A stretch of 64,000 nt of DNA from Helicobacteraceae bacterium. Lineage in GTDB: Bacteria; Campylobacterota; Campylobacteria; Campylobacterales; Helicobacteraceae. The position numbers and the translations under genes are program-made. Under the pieces are notes generated by a model. It searched no databases and was not told where the DNA came from. It saw only the letters and a program-made list of their open reading frames with translations. The stretch lies in assembly GCA_017508245.1 (NCBI GenBank), contig JAFVZI010000014.1, positions 1-64,000 on the forward strand, read 5' to 3'. Shown one piece after another: positions 8,278 to 17,587 of the stretch. Every line of letters begins with the position of its first letter. Within the stretch, counting starts at the first letter, position 1.

Positions 8278-9136
8278 TATAGCATTAATACAACATTCAT
8301 TTAAAAAAAACAAACAAGATACGATAAATTGCACTATAGATTTGATAAAAAAAGCCTCTGGCAATGGTGCGGACTTGGTATGCTTACAAGAATTACATAC
8401 AACGGAGTATTTTTGTCAAAGTGAGAATGTAGAGTTTTTCAAATATGCAGAATCTTTTGATAATGATATAGAATATTTTTCAAAGATAGCAAAAGACAAT
8501 AAAATAGTCCTTGTTAGCTCACTATTTGAAAAGCGAGCAAAAGGCTTATATCACAATACTTCTGTTGTATTTGATAAAGATGGGAGAGTTGCAGGAAAAT
8601 ATAGAAAAATGCATATACCAGATGACCCCGGATTCTATGAAAAATTTTATTTTACAATTGGTGATAATGAATTTAAGCCAATAGATACATCGCTTGGCAA
8701 GCTTGGTGTGCTAATTTGCTGGGACCAGTGGTATCCAGAGGCGGCAAGACTTATGACTCTTGGTGGTGCAGAAATACTAATATACCCTACCGCAATAGGA
8801 TTTGATAGGACAGATTCTAAAGAAGAACAACAAAGGCAATTAGAAGCGTGGATTGGAGTTCAAAGAGGACACGCAATAGCAAATGGCGTATTTGTAGCTG
8901 CAATAAATCGTGTTGGCTTTGAATCTTTTGGAGATGATGGGATTATTTTTTGGGGAAACAGCTTTATCTTTGGACCACAAGGTGAGCTGATAGCAAAAGC
9001 TGGGGATAAAGAAGATGAGATAGTCCAAATGACACTAGATATGGATAGAATATCACAAGTTAGAAATATTTGGCCATTTTTACGAGACAGACGAATTGAA
9101 TTTTATAACAATATAATGAAGAGATATATTGATTAA
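8264..9136 (+). CDS. aguB: N-carbamoylputrescine amidase (nitrilase superfamily)
   Basis: The enzyme hydrolyses N-carbamoylputrescine to putrescine in the agmatine route of polyamine synthesis. From ATG 8264 the protein has 290 residues, with the Glu-Lys-Cys catalytic triad at E43 (LQELH), K115 (GKYRKMH) and C152 (LICWDQWYPEA). The substrate-region segments IPDDPGFYEKFYF and AINRVG fit AguB rather than generic nitrilases. In-frame starts at 8249, 8252 and 8258 are possible. ATG 8264 gives the usual family N-terminus and overlaps the acidic ORF by 14 bp. Confidence 0.88.
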   Translation: MKSINIALIQHSFKKNKQDTINCTIDLIKKASGNGADLVCLQELHTTEYFCQSENVEFFKYAESFDNDIEYFSKIAKDNKIVLVSSLFEKRAKGLYHNTSVVFDKDGRVAGKYRKMHIPDDPGFYEKFYFTIGDNEFKPIDTSLGKLGVLICWDQWYPEAARLMTLGGAEILIYPTAIGFDRTDSKEEQQRQLEAWIGVQRGHAIANGVFVAAINRVGFESFGDDGIIFWGNSFIFGPQGELIAKAGDKEDEIVQMTLDMDRISQVRNIWPFLRDRRIEFYNNIMKRYID

Positions 9137-10459
9137 GTGGCTAGTATAAACTTCACAAAACATTATAAAAGAATCCTAAATATAGCTGTACCTTCCGGGT
9201 TAAATTCGTTGTTAGATATTATAAATATTGTAATTGGTATATTTATGGTTGGCAGAATCTCAAGCTATCATATTATTGCAGTTGGACTTGGATTGAATTT
9301 TTTTATGCTAATTTATACTATTACAAATATCTTTTTTGTAGGTACAAGTGCACAAATATCGCGATTATTTGGCAAAAGAGATTTTGAAGGCATAACAAAT
9401 GTGTTATCAAGTATGTTTTTTGGAGCATTGCTTTTATCTATTCCTATTTATTTTCTTGCAAATCTTTCATATTCTACTTATTTTGATTGGATTGGGACAG
9501 ATACTACATCAAAAATTCTAGGAGAAATATTTGTTTGTATAACATTATATGGCATACCAGCACTTATCACAAAAAGTATTTTAATATCGGCTTTTACATC
9601 TATTGGCGATACAAAAACACCTTTTATAATCAAAATAATTACATCCACGACCAACATAGCACTAAATTATGTTTTAATATTTGGAATCATATTTGAGCCA
9701 CTAGATATTGTGGGTATAGCACTTTCAAATCTATTTATAACATATATTGAATTGGTGATTTTACTTGCATTGCTAACCAGAAAAAAAACTATATTGAAGC
9801 TAAAGCTATTTTTTGATTTTAGAATTTTTAAAAACGGTATAAATATCGGAGTACCTGTTGGAATTGAGCGAGGATTTACAATCTTGTCATTGATACTTAT
9901 ATCAAAATTTATAGCGGCATATGGAAGTGATTATCTAGCAGGATTCCAGATTGCAACAAGAATCGAGGCATTTGCATTTATGCCTAGTTTTGGTTTTATG
10001 GTGGCATCTATGGCACTTAGCGGACGCTATCTTGGAGAAAATAATATAAAGAGATTAAGAGAATCTGTATATACAACAATCATATTGGCATCAATTTTTA
10101 TGGGAATAATGGGCTTTATTATGATTGTATTTGGCAAAAATCTAAGCTTATTTTTTAGCACAAAAGATTCTGTATTGTATAGCTCAATCTCATATCTTAC
10201 ATATGTAGGATTATCACAGATTCCACTTGTTTTTATTTTTGTGTTAGATGGAGCATACAGAGGTGCTGGAGCTACAAAAATATCTCTAGCAATAAATCTT
10301 ATTTCAATATGGGGACTTAGAATCCTTCCTATGTATATATGCTATAAAATAACAGCCCCGATAATTAGTATATATATTATTATTTTGATTGAAACATTTA
10401 TTCGTGGATTTATCTTTTTTTATGTATTTAAAAGATATTTCCACAAAATCTTCATCTAA
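9137..10459 (+). CDS. MATE family multidrug exporter
   Basis: This is a 440-residue membrane protein with about twelve hydrophobic helices and the internal two-fold arrangement of MATE exporters. It begins at GTG 9137, directly after the aguB stop codon. Family features include the early IAVPSGLNSLLDIINIVIGIFMVG helix and SFGFMVASMALSGRYLG in the second half. It probably uses an ion gradient to expel cationic compounds; the substrate is unknown. As I recall, H. pylori HP0759 sits next to the aguB homologue HP0757. The stop shares CTAA with the convergent porin gene. Confidence 0.85.
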   Translation: MASINFTKHYKRILNIAVPSGLNSLLDIINIVIGIFMVGRISSYHIIAVGLGLNFFMLIYTITNIFFVGTSAQISRLFGKRDFEGITNVLSSMFFGALLLSIPIYFLANLSYSTYFDWIGTDTTSKILGEIFVCITLYGIPALITKSILISAFTSIGDTKTPFIIKIITSTTNIALNYVLIFGIIFEPLDIVGIALSNLFITYIELVILLALLTRKKTILKLKLFFDFRIFKNGINIGVPVGIERGFTILSLILISKFIAAYGSDYLAGFQIATRIEAFAFMPSFGFMVASMALSGRYLGENNIKRLRESVYTTIILASIFMGIMGFIMIVFGKNLSLFFSTKDSVLYSSISYLTYVGLSQIPLVFIFVLDGAYRGAGATKISLAINLISIWGLRILPMYICYKITAPIISIYIIILIETFIRGFIFFYVFKRYFHKIFI

Positions 10460-11679
10460 AACCCAAGACGAAAAGCGATTCCAGTTTGTGTGAGATTTGG
10501 AATAGAAGCTTTGCCACCGTGTGTATTTAATAAATAAAATATTACATTTGTAGCATCACTTGTCTTCCAATCAAAATATAAATTTAGCTCACCTTGTGAA
10601 TATTTTTTGTAATCTACACTAAGGTTGTTATTCAATGTATTGTATCCATAGGCTGACCATAAGTCATTATTGCCTCTGTATTGGTTTTTATTAAATGTAT
10701 TATATCCATAGACTAAATATGCTTGAATAACATTTGCATCAATACCAAGCTTTCCATAAAATAGATTTACATTCCTTGCAAAATTGAGTGCATCTCCGCC
10801 AAAATAGAAAAATGGCGTTACTGAATTTCCCGTTACCTGCAAGCTACCCATACCTACAGATGAACCAGTCCTTACATATCCTAATTTGGCATAGAAAATA
10901 TTATATTTATATCCAATATCTACATTAAATAATAAACTAGTTTTATCCCTAAATTGACTATTTTTATGCTCAAAACCAGTTAAGATTCCGGCACTAGCAG
11001 TTGCGTGAGATGCATCTAAGGCAACCTTAAATCCAACAAAACTATATAATTGTGGTGTAAGCGCACCATATAATTTCAATTTCAAAAAACTAAGCAAATC
11101 TAAAGTAGCACCCAAATAATATGCACCACCATATTTAGTATCTAATTTTTCAAATCCAGATAATTCTCGTGGCAAAACAGTGCCTTGTTGATTAATCCAA
11201 ATAAAATCTATAAGCAAGAATCCCAAAGATTTATTTTGAAACCAAAGCCCATCAAAATGATTGGTCAATGCATCCGTATCATCTTCTAAGCGACCAGCAC
11301 GAATGCTAGTATCACCATCAAAATATTCTAAGTAGCTTCTTGCAAGCATTGCTTTATTTGTATCCCAAAAATCTCTTGCAGCATCACCTCTACCACCTTG
11401 GAAATTTGATTTTCTACTACCTTGAATAAGCGGGATAGCACCTCTAAAGCCTATATGAGCCCTAAAATACCCATAAAAAGCACTATGATAATACAATCCA
11501 AACGATGTAGCTAAAAAAACATTATCTTGATATTTAGTGCCAGTATAATCGGGACTCGAGCTTGTATAATCAAAAAGCAAATGAATATCGCCCTCTTTTT
11601 CCCCAGATGTTATAGCATCAACGAAGCTATTTGCAAAAACACTACCAACAACAAAAATCATAACAAAAACTATACGCAA
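10456..11679 (-). CDS. outer-membrane porin, Opr/Hof-like
   Basis: The 407-residue protein has a signal peptide (cleavage likely after Ala16, VGSVFA|NSF), many alternating beta-strand segments, and a C-terminal phenylalanine (IAFRLGF), the recognition signal for outer-membrane barrel assembly. The aromatic and glycine pattern, for example RAGRLEDDTDALTNHFDGLW, resembles OprD-like porins of Campylobacterota and the Hof family of H. pylori. A role in nutrient or ion uptake is inferred. It is preceded by AGGAGGA a few bases upstream and separated from panC by 21 bp. Confidence 0.75.
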   Translation of the reverse strand: MRIVFVMIFVVGSVFANSFVDAITSGEKEGDIHLLFDYTSSSPDYTGTKYQDNVFLATSFGLYYHSAFYGYFRAHIGFRGAIPLIQGSRKSNFQGGRGDAARDFWDTNKAMLARSYLEYFDGDTSIRAGRLEDDTDALTNHFDGLWFQNKSLGFLLIDFIWINQQGTVLPRELSGFEKLDTKYGGAYYLGATLDLLSFLKLKLYGALTPQLYSFVGFKVALDASHATASAGILTGFEHKNSQFRDKTSLLFNVDIGYKYNIFYAKLGYVRTGSSVGMGSLQVTGNSVTPFFYFGGDALNFARNVNLFYGKLGIDANVIQAYLVYGYNTFNKNQYRGNNDLWSAYGYNTLNNNLSVDYKKYSQGELNLYFDWKTSDATNVIFYLLNTHGGKASIPNLTQTGIAFRLGF

Positions 11680-11700
11680 AATGTCCTCCTAAAATTTAGA

Positions 11701-12534
11701 TTAAAACCAGCAATTATCCAGTAATCTTACCTTACCAACTCTAGCTGCAATAAGTAGCAATGAATCTCCCTTTTTTATTTCTCGTATCTTTTTTAAATTA
11801 AAATCTACTACATTGCAATAATCAACTTCCAATCCATTCAAACAAGCCATTGCGGTATTTTCTATAATTTTGGATTCTAGTATGTTTGCAGACACAAGAG
11901 ATATAGCCTTGTTTATCGCATTTGGTATTTTTAAAGCCATCTCATAAGAGGCAGAATCTAGATAGATATTTCTTGAACTTAGTGCTAGATTGTTTTTATC
12001 TCGCACAATATCACAAGGAATAATATTTATATCCAAAAACAAATCATTAACCATTTTTTTGATTATCAATAATTGTTGTGCGTCTTTTCTGCCAAAATAC
12101 GCATTTGTAGGTGATATTAGATTGAATAATTTTAAAACCACTCTAAGCACGCCACCAAAATGATTTTCCCTAATAGTGCCTTCAAATACATTTGCCATAT
12201 CTACAGGTGGAGTTAAAATCACTTCATTATCTAATCCATTTGGATACAAGACATCAATCTCTGGCATAAAAACAGCACTCGCACCTGTGCTTTTACATAA
12301 TTCTATATCTTTTTGGTGCGTCCTTGGATAAATATCAAAATCCTCATTTTCCCCAAATTGAGTTGGATTGACAAATATAGAAACAATTGCAATATCATTA
12401 TTTGACACTGCGTTATCAATAAGCGATAAATGTCCCGAATGCAAAGCTCCCATAGTAGGAACAAAACCGATAGTCTTAGATTTGTTATTTTCTTTAAATG
12501 CTTTCAATTCATCGATAGTTTTTATAATCTGCAC
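11701..12534 (-). CDS. panC: pantothenate synthetase PanC
   Basis: PanC ligates pantoate and beta-alanine with ATP. The 277-residue protein has the nucleotidylyl-transferase HxGH motif (H32-S-G-H35, in PTMGALHSGHLSLI), FVNPTQFG, YFGRKDAQQL and the LSSRN motif. The start is GTG 12532-12534, abutting the pyrF stop. The enzyme uses the beta-alanine made by PanD, encoded 6.5 kb away. Confidence 0.95.
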   Translation of the reverse strand: MQIIKTIDELKAFKENNKSKTIGFVPTMGALHSGHLSLIDNAVSNNDIAIVSIFVNPTQFGENEDFDIYPRTHQKDIELCKSTGASAVFMPEIDVLYPNGLDNEVILTPPVDMANVFEGTIRENHFGGVLRVVLKLFNLISPTNAYFGRKDAQQLLIIKKMVNDLFLDINIIPCDIVRDKNNLALSSRNIYLDSASYEMALKIPNAINKAISLVSANILESKIIENTAMACLNGLEVDYCNVVDFNLKKIREIKKGDSLLLIAARVGKVRLLDNCWF

Positions 12535-13263
12535 CTATAAAATCTCCAATATTTTTCTAACTAAAAGCGATGGATTGGTATTTTTATAAATTGGTCTTCC
12601 TATTACTAAAAAATCACTTTTATTTTCAAGTGCCATTTTTATTGAAGCACTTCTATTTTGGTCATCTTTGCTATCATATAAACACAAATTAGTAGAATCT
12701 AAACTATTAAAATCAGACGATAAAGGACGGATTCCGGGTGTGAGAGTAAGCACATCACAACAACTTTTAATCATCTTAGATTCCAATGGAGAGCAAACAA
12801 CGCCACTAATTCCACAATCTTTGCTGAGTTTTGCAAATTTCAATACAGCATTATTTATATTGTCATTATATATTTCATTAAAATCACTATCATTAAAACT
12901 AGTCAATGCACTAACAGCAAATACCAAAGGTGAATTTTTATCTTGCCTTATTAAATCGCCGATACTTCTCAACGCACTTCTACCTGCACTTGTATGAATT
13001 GTAATCATATCTATATCTAGCTTTATGAACTCATTTATAGAATCCAGCATAGTATTTGGAATGTCATATAATTTCAAATCAAGAAAGATTCTAAATCCAA
13101 ATTTTTTAAGCTCATAGATAAAACCTAATCCATCTCTAATAAAACTCCTCAAACCTACCTTTAGATAAATATTACTAATATCATTATTTGCAATTTCCCT
13201 GCATAAATTCAAATTATCATTCTTAGATTCCATATCAAGAGCTATACACAATTTTGCCATCAA
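12535..13263 (-). CDS. pyrF: orotidine 5'-phosphate decarboxylase
   Basis: PyrF makes UMP from OMP. The 242-residue TIM barrel carries the catalytic Lys/Asp signature FLDLKLYDIPNT, the phosphate loop LTPGIRP and the VIGRPIY motif near the C-terminus. The initiating ATG overlaps the nusB stop (ATGA). The pyrF-panC order matches H. pylori HP0005-HP0006. Confidence 0.95.
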   Translation of the reverse strand: MMAKLCIALDMESKNDNLNLCREIANNDISNIYLKVGLRSFIRDGLGFIYELKKFGFRIFLDLKLYDIPNTMLDSINEFIKLDIDMITIHTSAGRSALRSIGDLIRQDKNSPLVFAVSALTSFNDSDFNEIYNDNINNAVLKFAKLSKDCGISGVVCSPLESKMIKSCCDVLTLTPGIRPLSSDFNSLDSTNLCLYDSKDDQNRSASIKMALENKSDFLVIGRPIYKNTNPSLLVRKILEIL

Positions 13264-13688
13264 TCTTTACCTTTAATATATTCATCTCGTGGATAATTCT
13301 TGCCTATTGCATCTAAGATTCCATTTACAAATCTAGCAGTATTATCACTGCCTAATATTTTTGAAATCTCTAAAGCTTCATTAATAATTATTGCAATATC
13401 AAGCTTAGTAAATATAATCTCATACACACCAAGCTTGATAATACATCTATCGATTACACCAATCCTTGAATATTCCCAACTTTTCAACACTGATATTATT
13501 TCTTCATTGATAATTTTGAGATTTGCAATCACACCATCAAATAAATTTAGAGCAAATTCTAATTGTGCATTTTTAATCTTTCTTTGTTCTAAAATACTAA
13601 CCGCAAACTTTCTAATATCTTCATTACCAATATCATAAGCATATAAAAGCGATATGACAGCTTCTCTTGCGTGCGTTCTTGTAGCCAT
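13260..13688 (-). CDS. nusB: transcription antitermination factor NusB
   Basis: This is a 142-residue all-helical RNA-binding protein with the family N-terminus (TRTHAREAVISLLYAYD) and the C-terminal segment INEALEISKILGSDNTARFVNGILD. NusB binds boxA RNA with NusE in rRNA antitermination complexes. Its start overlaps the ribH stop by one base, as in H. pylori HP0001-HP0002. Confidence 0.95.
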   Translation of the reverse strand: MATRTHAREAVISLLYAYDIGNEDIRKFAVSILEQRKIKNAQLEFALNLFDGVIANLKIINEEIISVLKSWEYSRIGVIDRCIIKLGVYEIIFTKLDIAIIINEALEISKILGSDNTARFVNGILDAIGKNYPRDEYIKGKD

Positions 13689-14152
13689 TATATTTTCTTA
13701 TATAAACTCATCATCTCAATTAGCGAATTCATCGCTTCAAAGCCTTTATTACCAGCTTTTGTCCCTGCTCGCTCGATTGCCTGTTCTATTGTATCAGTAG
13801 TCAATAACCCAAAACTAACACAAGCATTGTATTTTAATGCAGAGGTAGCTATTCCTTTTGTAGCCTCTGCACTTACATAATCAAAATGTGGTGTAGCACC
13901 GCGAATAACAGCCCCAAGACAGCATACTCCACTATAAGCACCATCATCCAATATTTTATTTAACACAAATGGAATCTCATAAGCCCCTGGAACTAACACT
14001 AAATCCAAATTTTCATCAGTTCCACCGTGTCGTAAAAAACTATCCCTAGCACCTTCAATTAATTTATCTGTTATTAAATGATTGAATCTTGAAGCAACAA
14101 TTGCAACTCGTTCAACTCCATCAAGCCTTAAATCACCTTCTATTTTATTCAT
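13688..14152 (-). CDS. ribH: 6,7-dimethyl-8-ribityllumazine synthase
   Basis: RibH catalyses the penultimate step of riboflavin synthesis. The 154-residue protein has [15 protein letters not shown] at 21-35, the substrate loop [22 protein letters not shown] with the catalytic histidine, and the [23 protein letters not shown] region. It assembles into icosahedral or pentameric particles in known examples. Three bases separate it from kdsA. Confidence 0.96.
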   Translation of the reverse strand: MNKIEGDLRLDGVERVAIVASRFNHLITDKLIEGARDSFLRHGGTDENLDLVLVPGAYEIPFVLNKILDDGAYSGVCCLGAVIRGATPHFDYVSAEATKGIATSALKYNACVSFGLLTTDTIEQAIERAGTKAGNKGFEAMNSLIEMMSLYKKI

Positions 14153-14155
14153 ATC

Positions 14156-14968
14156 TTATTCTCCATTAGAAATACTTAAAATCTCAATTAATTTACTTAC
14201 CATAGATTCTACATCTTTTGAATTTACCATATTTGCACCATCACTTAAAGCATTTTTTGGGTCATTATGGGTTTCTAAGAAAAATCCATCTACGCCAACA
14301 GCTGCTGCAGCCTTTGCTAGTGGAAATACAAAGGAACTATCTCCGGAGCTTTTTCCACCACCAAGACCGGGCATTTGCACACTATGCGTAGCATCAAAAA
14401 TGACAGGTGCAAATTTTCGCATGATAACCAAACTTCTCATATCAACCACAAGATTCCCATAGCCAAAGCTACTCCCTCGCTCCGTAGCCCATATTTTCAA
14501 TTTACTTGATACATCATAATTGGCACTCTCGCCACCTCTAGTCTTTATGGCCTTAAGTAATGCATACTGCATATCAAGCGGATTTAAAAATTGCCCTTTT
14601 TTGATATTTACAATTTTATCACTTTTTGCTGCTTCTATTATCAAATCTGTTTGCCTGCAAAGCAAAGCGGGAATTTGAATAATATCTGCGACTTCTGCGA
14701 CACTCTCTACTTGATTGCACTCATGAATATCTGTAATTATCTTATAGCCATATTCTTTTTTTATATCACCAAGAATCTTTAAACCTTCTTTCATGCCTAT
14801 ACCGCGATAATTCTCTAGGCTAGTCCTATTTGCTTTATCAAAGCTTGCTTTAAAATAAAAATCTATATTTTGATTTTTTGACAATCCCCTTAAATCATCT
14901 GCGATAATTTTAAGTTTATCATATCCCTCAATCGCACATGGTCCTGCCATCAGTATTATTTTTTTCAT
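14156..14968 (-). CDS. kdsA: KDO-8-phosphate synthase
   Basis: KdsA condenses phosphoenolpyruvate with arabinose 5-phosphate to give KDO-8-phosphate for the lipopolysaccharide inner core. The 270-residue protein has AGPCAIEG at the N-terminus, [26 protein letters not shown], the GQFLNP segment, and [11 protein letters not shown] before LETHNDP near the end. It is typical in length, and all segments expected for the family are present. Confidence 0.96.
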   Translation of the reverse strand: MKKIILMAGPCAIEGYDKLKIIADDLRGLSKNQNIDFYFKASFDKANRTSLENYRGIGMKEGLKILGDIKKEYGYKIITDIHECNQVESVAEVADIIQIPALLCRQTDLIIEAAKSDKIVNIKKGQFLNPLDMQYALLKAIKTRGGESANYDVSSKLKIWATERGSSFGYGNLVVDMRSLVIMRKFAPVIFDATHSVQMPGLGGGKSSGDSSFVFPLAKAAAAVGVDGFFLETHNDPKNALSDGANMVNSKDVESMVSKLIEILSISNGE

Positions 14969-14971
14969 AGC

Positions 14972-15637
14972 CTAACCTTTAGTATAATTTGAGCTTAAAT
15001 TAATTGCCTTAAACTCTCTTTTAATCATATTGTAATTTAGAATCTCGCCTGTTTCTATGATGTAATACCAGCCATAGACTCTAAGCAATCCAGAATCAAA
15101 CTTTTCTTCAACAAATGGATAGGTCATAAGATTTTCTAACTGATATTCGATATTGATTTGTTCTGTTAGCCAAATACGTTTTGCCTTTGAATTTGGCTTC
15201 AATGCATCGACTTTTTCTTTTACAGGCTTTAATAATTCAAGCCATTTGCTTACATATGGGGTAGTTGCTAATTTTTCTTTATCTTCATACATATAATGGC
15301 AAGCTCCGCAATTGCTATGACCACATATAATGATATTTTCAATATTTAAAATATTTAATGCATATTCAATAGCAGAAGTGGTAGCTAAATATCCGCTTCT
15401 CATATTATCTTTGCCCTCTTTATATGGTGGCACAATATTGCCAACATTTCTTATTACAAACAAATCACCAGGAAGTGTATTTGTTATCAAATTTGGCACA
15501 ACCCTAGAATCTACGCACGATATAAAAAGCGTATGAGGGTCTTGTTTTTTCTTTAGATTTTCATATAACTTCTTGTGATTTAGATAATCTTCTTCTCTAA
15601 ATTTCAACGCACCTTCAAATAATTCTCGCAATATCAA
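14972..15637 (-). CDS. beta-class carbonic anhydrase
   Basis: This enzyme interconverts CO2 and bicarbonate. The 221-residue protein has the zinc-site motifs CVDSRVVPNL (Cys, Asp, Arg) and CGHSNCGAC (His, Cys) of the beta class. No secretion signal is seen, so it should be cytoplasmic. The first in-frame codon is TTG 15635-15637, but the TTG at 15629-15631 has GAGAGG at better spacing and may be the true start. The position next to kdsA equals HP0004 of H. pylori. Confidence 0.92.
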   Translation of the reverse strand: MILRELFEGALKFREEDYLNHKKLYENLKKKQDPHTLFISCVDSRVVPNLITNTLPGDLFVIRNVGNIVPPYKEGKDNMRSGYLATTSAIEYALNILNIENIIICGHSNCGACHYMYEDKEKLATTPYVSKWLELLKPVKEKVDALKPNSKAKRIWLTEQINIEYQLENLMTYPFVEEKFDSGLLRVYGWYYIIETGEILNYNMIKREFKAINLSSNYTKG

Positions 15638-15643
15638 CCTCTC

Positions 15644-16432
15644 TTAATTTTGTATTTTATTTATAATATCTCTTGCTTGTTGTTTGTTATTTGCACTATC
15701 ACCTACAAAACTAAAATGTATATCAACTCTTCTATTTTGTGCCCTACCAAAATCAGTATCGTTTGAAGCTATAGGATTAAACTCTCCATCCCCGCCAACT
15801 TGCATAATATTTGATGGCACACCAAATGAAATAAGAGAATCTGCAATACTCAAAGCCCTATTATTTGATAAATCCCAATTATCAATCTTGCTACCTAATT
15901 TATATTGAACATTATCAGTATTTCCTATAATCCTTAATTTAAAAGTATTTTTATAAGAATCCAACTCCATAGATAATCTTTGCAAAAATAGCTTTCCTTT
16001 ATCATTTTTCAATACCGCACTAGCTGTATCAAACAATAAATCATCTGGGATTCTAATAATAAATCCATCTTGTGATTCTTCTAGGTTTATACCCGGACCA
16101 TCAGCTATCTTTGTCATTTCATTGTATTCGGAGATAAGGGCTGCAAAAGCATTTATAGTATCTTGTGTTGGATCATCTCTAGGGATAGGCGTAGCTTGCA
16201 CTTTGTTTGGTGGCGTTACTTCTGTCTCAACTCCATTTTCTAGTATTGATAAAGCACCTTGCAAAGAGCCAATCGCCGCTTCGACCTTTTGATGGTCAAA
16301 TGTAGCCATTGATAAGAGAAGAATAAAAAAAGTCAAAAGCAAACTCATCAAATCGCCAAATGTTCCAAGCCATAATGGAAGCCCTTTTGGTTTATCTTTT
16401 TGATATAATCTTTTTTTTCTGCTCAAATGCAA
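15644..16432 (-). CDS. MotB-like stator protein with OmpA peptidoglycan-binding domain
   Basis: The 262-residue protein has the MotB layout: a short basic cytoplasmic start, one transmembrane helix holding the proton-binding Asp27 (LGTFGDLMSLLLTFFILLLSM), a linker, and a C-terminal OmpA-like domain with NNRALSIADSLISFGVP and GRAQNRRVDIHF. The helix resembles the PomB/LafU type more than the main epsilon MotB (PYADFLSLLLALFIALWAIS, from memory). No motA is adjacent. It might be a second stator, or a cell-wall anchored protein of another ion-driven motor. The start is TTG; a second TTG two codons later is better spaced from AAAGG. Confidence 0.75.
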   Translation of the reverse strand: MHLSRKKRLYQKDKPKGLPLWLGTFGDLMSLLLTFFILLLSMATFDHQKVEAAIGSLQGALSILENGVETEVTPPNKVQATPIPRDDPTQDTINAFAALISEYNEMTKIADGPGINLEESQDGFIIRIPDDLLFDTASAVLKNDKGKLFLQRLSMELDSYKNTFKLRIIGNTDNVQYKLGSKIDNWDLSNNRALSIADSLISFGVPSNIMQVGGDGEFNPIASNDTDFGRAQNRRVDIHFSFVGDSANNKQQARDIINKIQN

Positions 16433-16512
16433 GCCTTTTATGGATTTAAAATGAATTATAGCATTTTAAATGTCTTGTATTGGCGTATATAAAATTTAAA
16501 AATGAGGAATAA

Positions 16513-17181
16513 ATGGCAGATATTGTAAATTTTGTAGTTGATATAGTTGGCAATCTTGGCTATATTGGAATCTTTTTTATGATGTTTTTAGAATCTAGTT
16601 TCTTTCCATTTCCATCAGAGGTCGTTATGATTCCAGCAGGATATTTAGCATATAAAGGCGAGATGAATATATATATTGCGATTTTTATGGGAATCTTAGG
16701 CTCACTTGTCGGTGCATTATTTAACTACATATTAGCATTAAAATTCGGCAGGACTTTTGTGCTAAAGTTTGGCAAATATTTCTTTTTTAATGAAAGTTCA
16801 ATGGAGAAAATGGAAATTTTTTTCAAAAATCACGGCGAGATTAGCACATTTGTTGGCAGATTAATTCCCGCTGTAAGACAATATATATCTCTGCCTGCAG
16901 GACTTGCAAAGATGAATCTAACAAAATTTTGTTTTTACACAAGCTTTGGGGCAGGAATATGGGTAATAATCCTAACTATCATAGGATATTATGTTGGTGC
17001 GATATTTAGTGGTGGTATGGATATTAACGATATAATCAATACTTTTACATCAAAAGAATTGACAAAAGAAGAATTACAAATCAAAGCCTATGTAACACAA
17101 GCAATAATATTTACTTTACTTAGCGCTATTCTTGTAGCGGCAGTATATATTGTGTATAAAGCAAAATTAACTAAGAAATAA
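16513..17181 (+). CDS. DedA family membrane protein
   Basis: This is a 222-residue inner-membrane protein with the DedA signatures [20 protein letters not shown] near residue 27 and [22 protein letters not shown] near 116, plus four to five hydrophobic segments. DedA proteins are needed for membrane homeostasis, and several flip undecaprenyl phosphate or phospholipids. GAGGA lies 7 nt before the ATG. It is divergent from the MotB-like gene and directly upstream of tRNA-Ala. Confidence 0.88.
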   Translation: MADIVNFVVDIVGNLGYIGIFFMMFLESSFFPFPSEVVMIPAGYLAYKGEMNIYIAIFMGILGSLVGALFNYILALKFGRTFVLKFGKYFFFNESSMEKMEIFFKNHGEISTFVGRLIPAVRQYISLPAGLAKMNLTKFCFYTSFGAGIWVIILTIIGYYVGAIFSGGMDINDIINTFTSKELTKEELQIKAYVTQAIIFTLLSAILVAAVYIVYKAKLTKK

Positions 17182-17194
17182 TATTTTAGCTTTA

Positions 17195-17203
17195 TGCTAG
17201 AAT
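17195..17203 (+). promoter_or_regulatory. extended -10 promoter of tRNA-Ala
   Basis: TGC TAGAAT ends 16 bp before the mature tRNA, so a transcript start at about 17210 would leave a 10-nt leader. The same TATGCTAGAAT string occurs on the minus strand upstream of the nfu gene, which strengthens the promoter reading. Confidence 0.55.
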
Positions 17204-17219
17204 CTGGCACATCTTTTTT

Positions 17220-17295
17220 GGGGTGTTAGTTCAGTTGGGAGAACGCAACGCTGGCAGCGTTGAGGTCAGGGGTTCGAATCCCCTACACTCCACCA
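17220..17295 (+). tRNA. tRNA-Ala (anticodon GGC)
   Basis: This is a full 76-nt cloverleaf. The acceptor strands are GGGGTGT (17220-17226) and ACACTCC (17285-17291), with the G3:U70 pair that identifies alanine tRNAs. The anticodon stem CAACG/CGTTG encloses loop CTGGCAG with anticodon GGC. The T arm is AGGGG TTCGAAT CCCCT, and A-CCA is encoded at 17292-17295. It reads GCC and GCU codons. Confidence 0.96.
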
Positions 17296-17300
17296 TTTAT

Positions 17301-17330
17301 AAAAAGAGGATGTCTCTATTCTCTTTTTTT
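17301..17330 (+). terminator. terminator after tRNA-Ala
   Basis: AAAAAGAG (17301-17308) pairs with CTCTTTTT (17321-17328) around a 12-nt loop, and the T run reaches 17330. It lies 6 bp after the tRNA CCA end. The stem is AT-rich but correctly placed for tRNA termination. Confidence 0.55.
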
Positions 17331-17408
17331 ATGCCTTGATGAGGGCGAGAAAGCTTAAGTAGTTGCGGGGTTTGTGAGATTCGGTGTTTCATTTATGATG
17401 TGAGCATT

Positions 17409-17537
17409 TCACCCAACGCCAGCACAATTTTTACAAATTTTATGAAAAATAGATACTTTTGGATTGACCTCGTCCAAAACAAAAAACGCATAATTTGAGG
17501 GGTTTTCTTTATCCCCAACCTCGCACCCTATATCCAT
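17409..17537 (-). CDS. possible 42-residue small ORF or fragment with a CxxC pair
   Basis: The ATG at 17535-17537 reads 42 codons to a TGA at 17409. The frame is also open for about 15 codons upstream. The product begins MDIGCEVGDKENPSNYAFF and ends ICKNCAGVG, with a CxxC. Local DNA is richer in G and C than its surroundings. No good ribosome site is visible. It may be the tail of a transferred gene or a dispersed repeat rather than a functional gene. The remainder of 17331-17587 shows no other gene. Confidence 0.25.
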   Translation of the reverse strand: MDIGCEVGDKENPSNYAFFVLDEVNPKVSIFHKICKNCAGVG

Positions 17538-17587
17538 GACCAGACTACAGTTGCGAACTAAAGGCCACTTGGGGGATGAGCTTAAAA

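Noticed and set aside
8143-8364. Minus-strand 73-codon frame opposite the acidic ORF
   Set aside because: Its Ile/Phe/Leu-rich product is simply the antisense of the GATGAA-rich acidic frame, with no ribosome site.
17220-17295. Integration site duplication (attL/attR) using the tRNA-Ala 3' end
   Set aside because: I looked for a second copy of the GGTTCGAATCCCC/CACTCCACCA region up to 19430 and found none, and no integrase gene is present.
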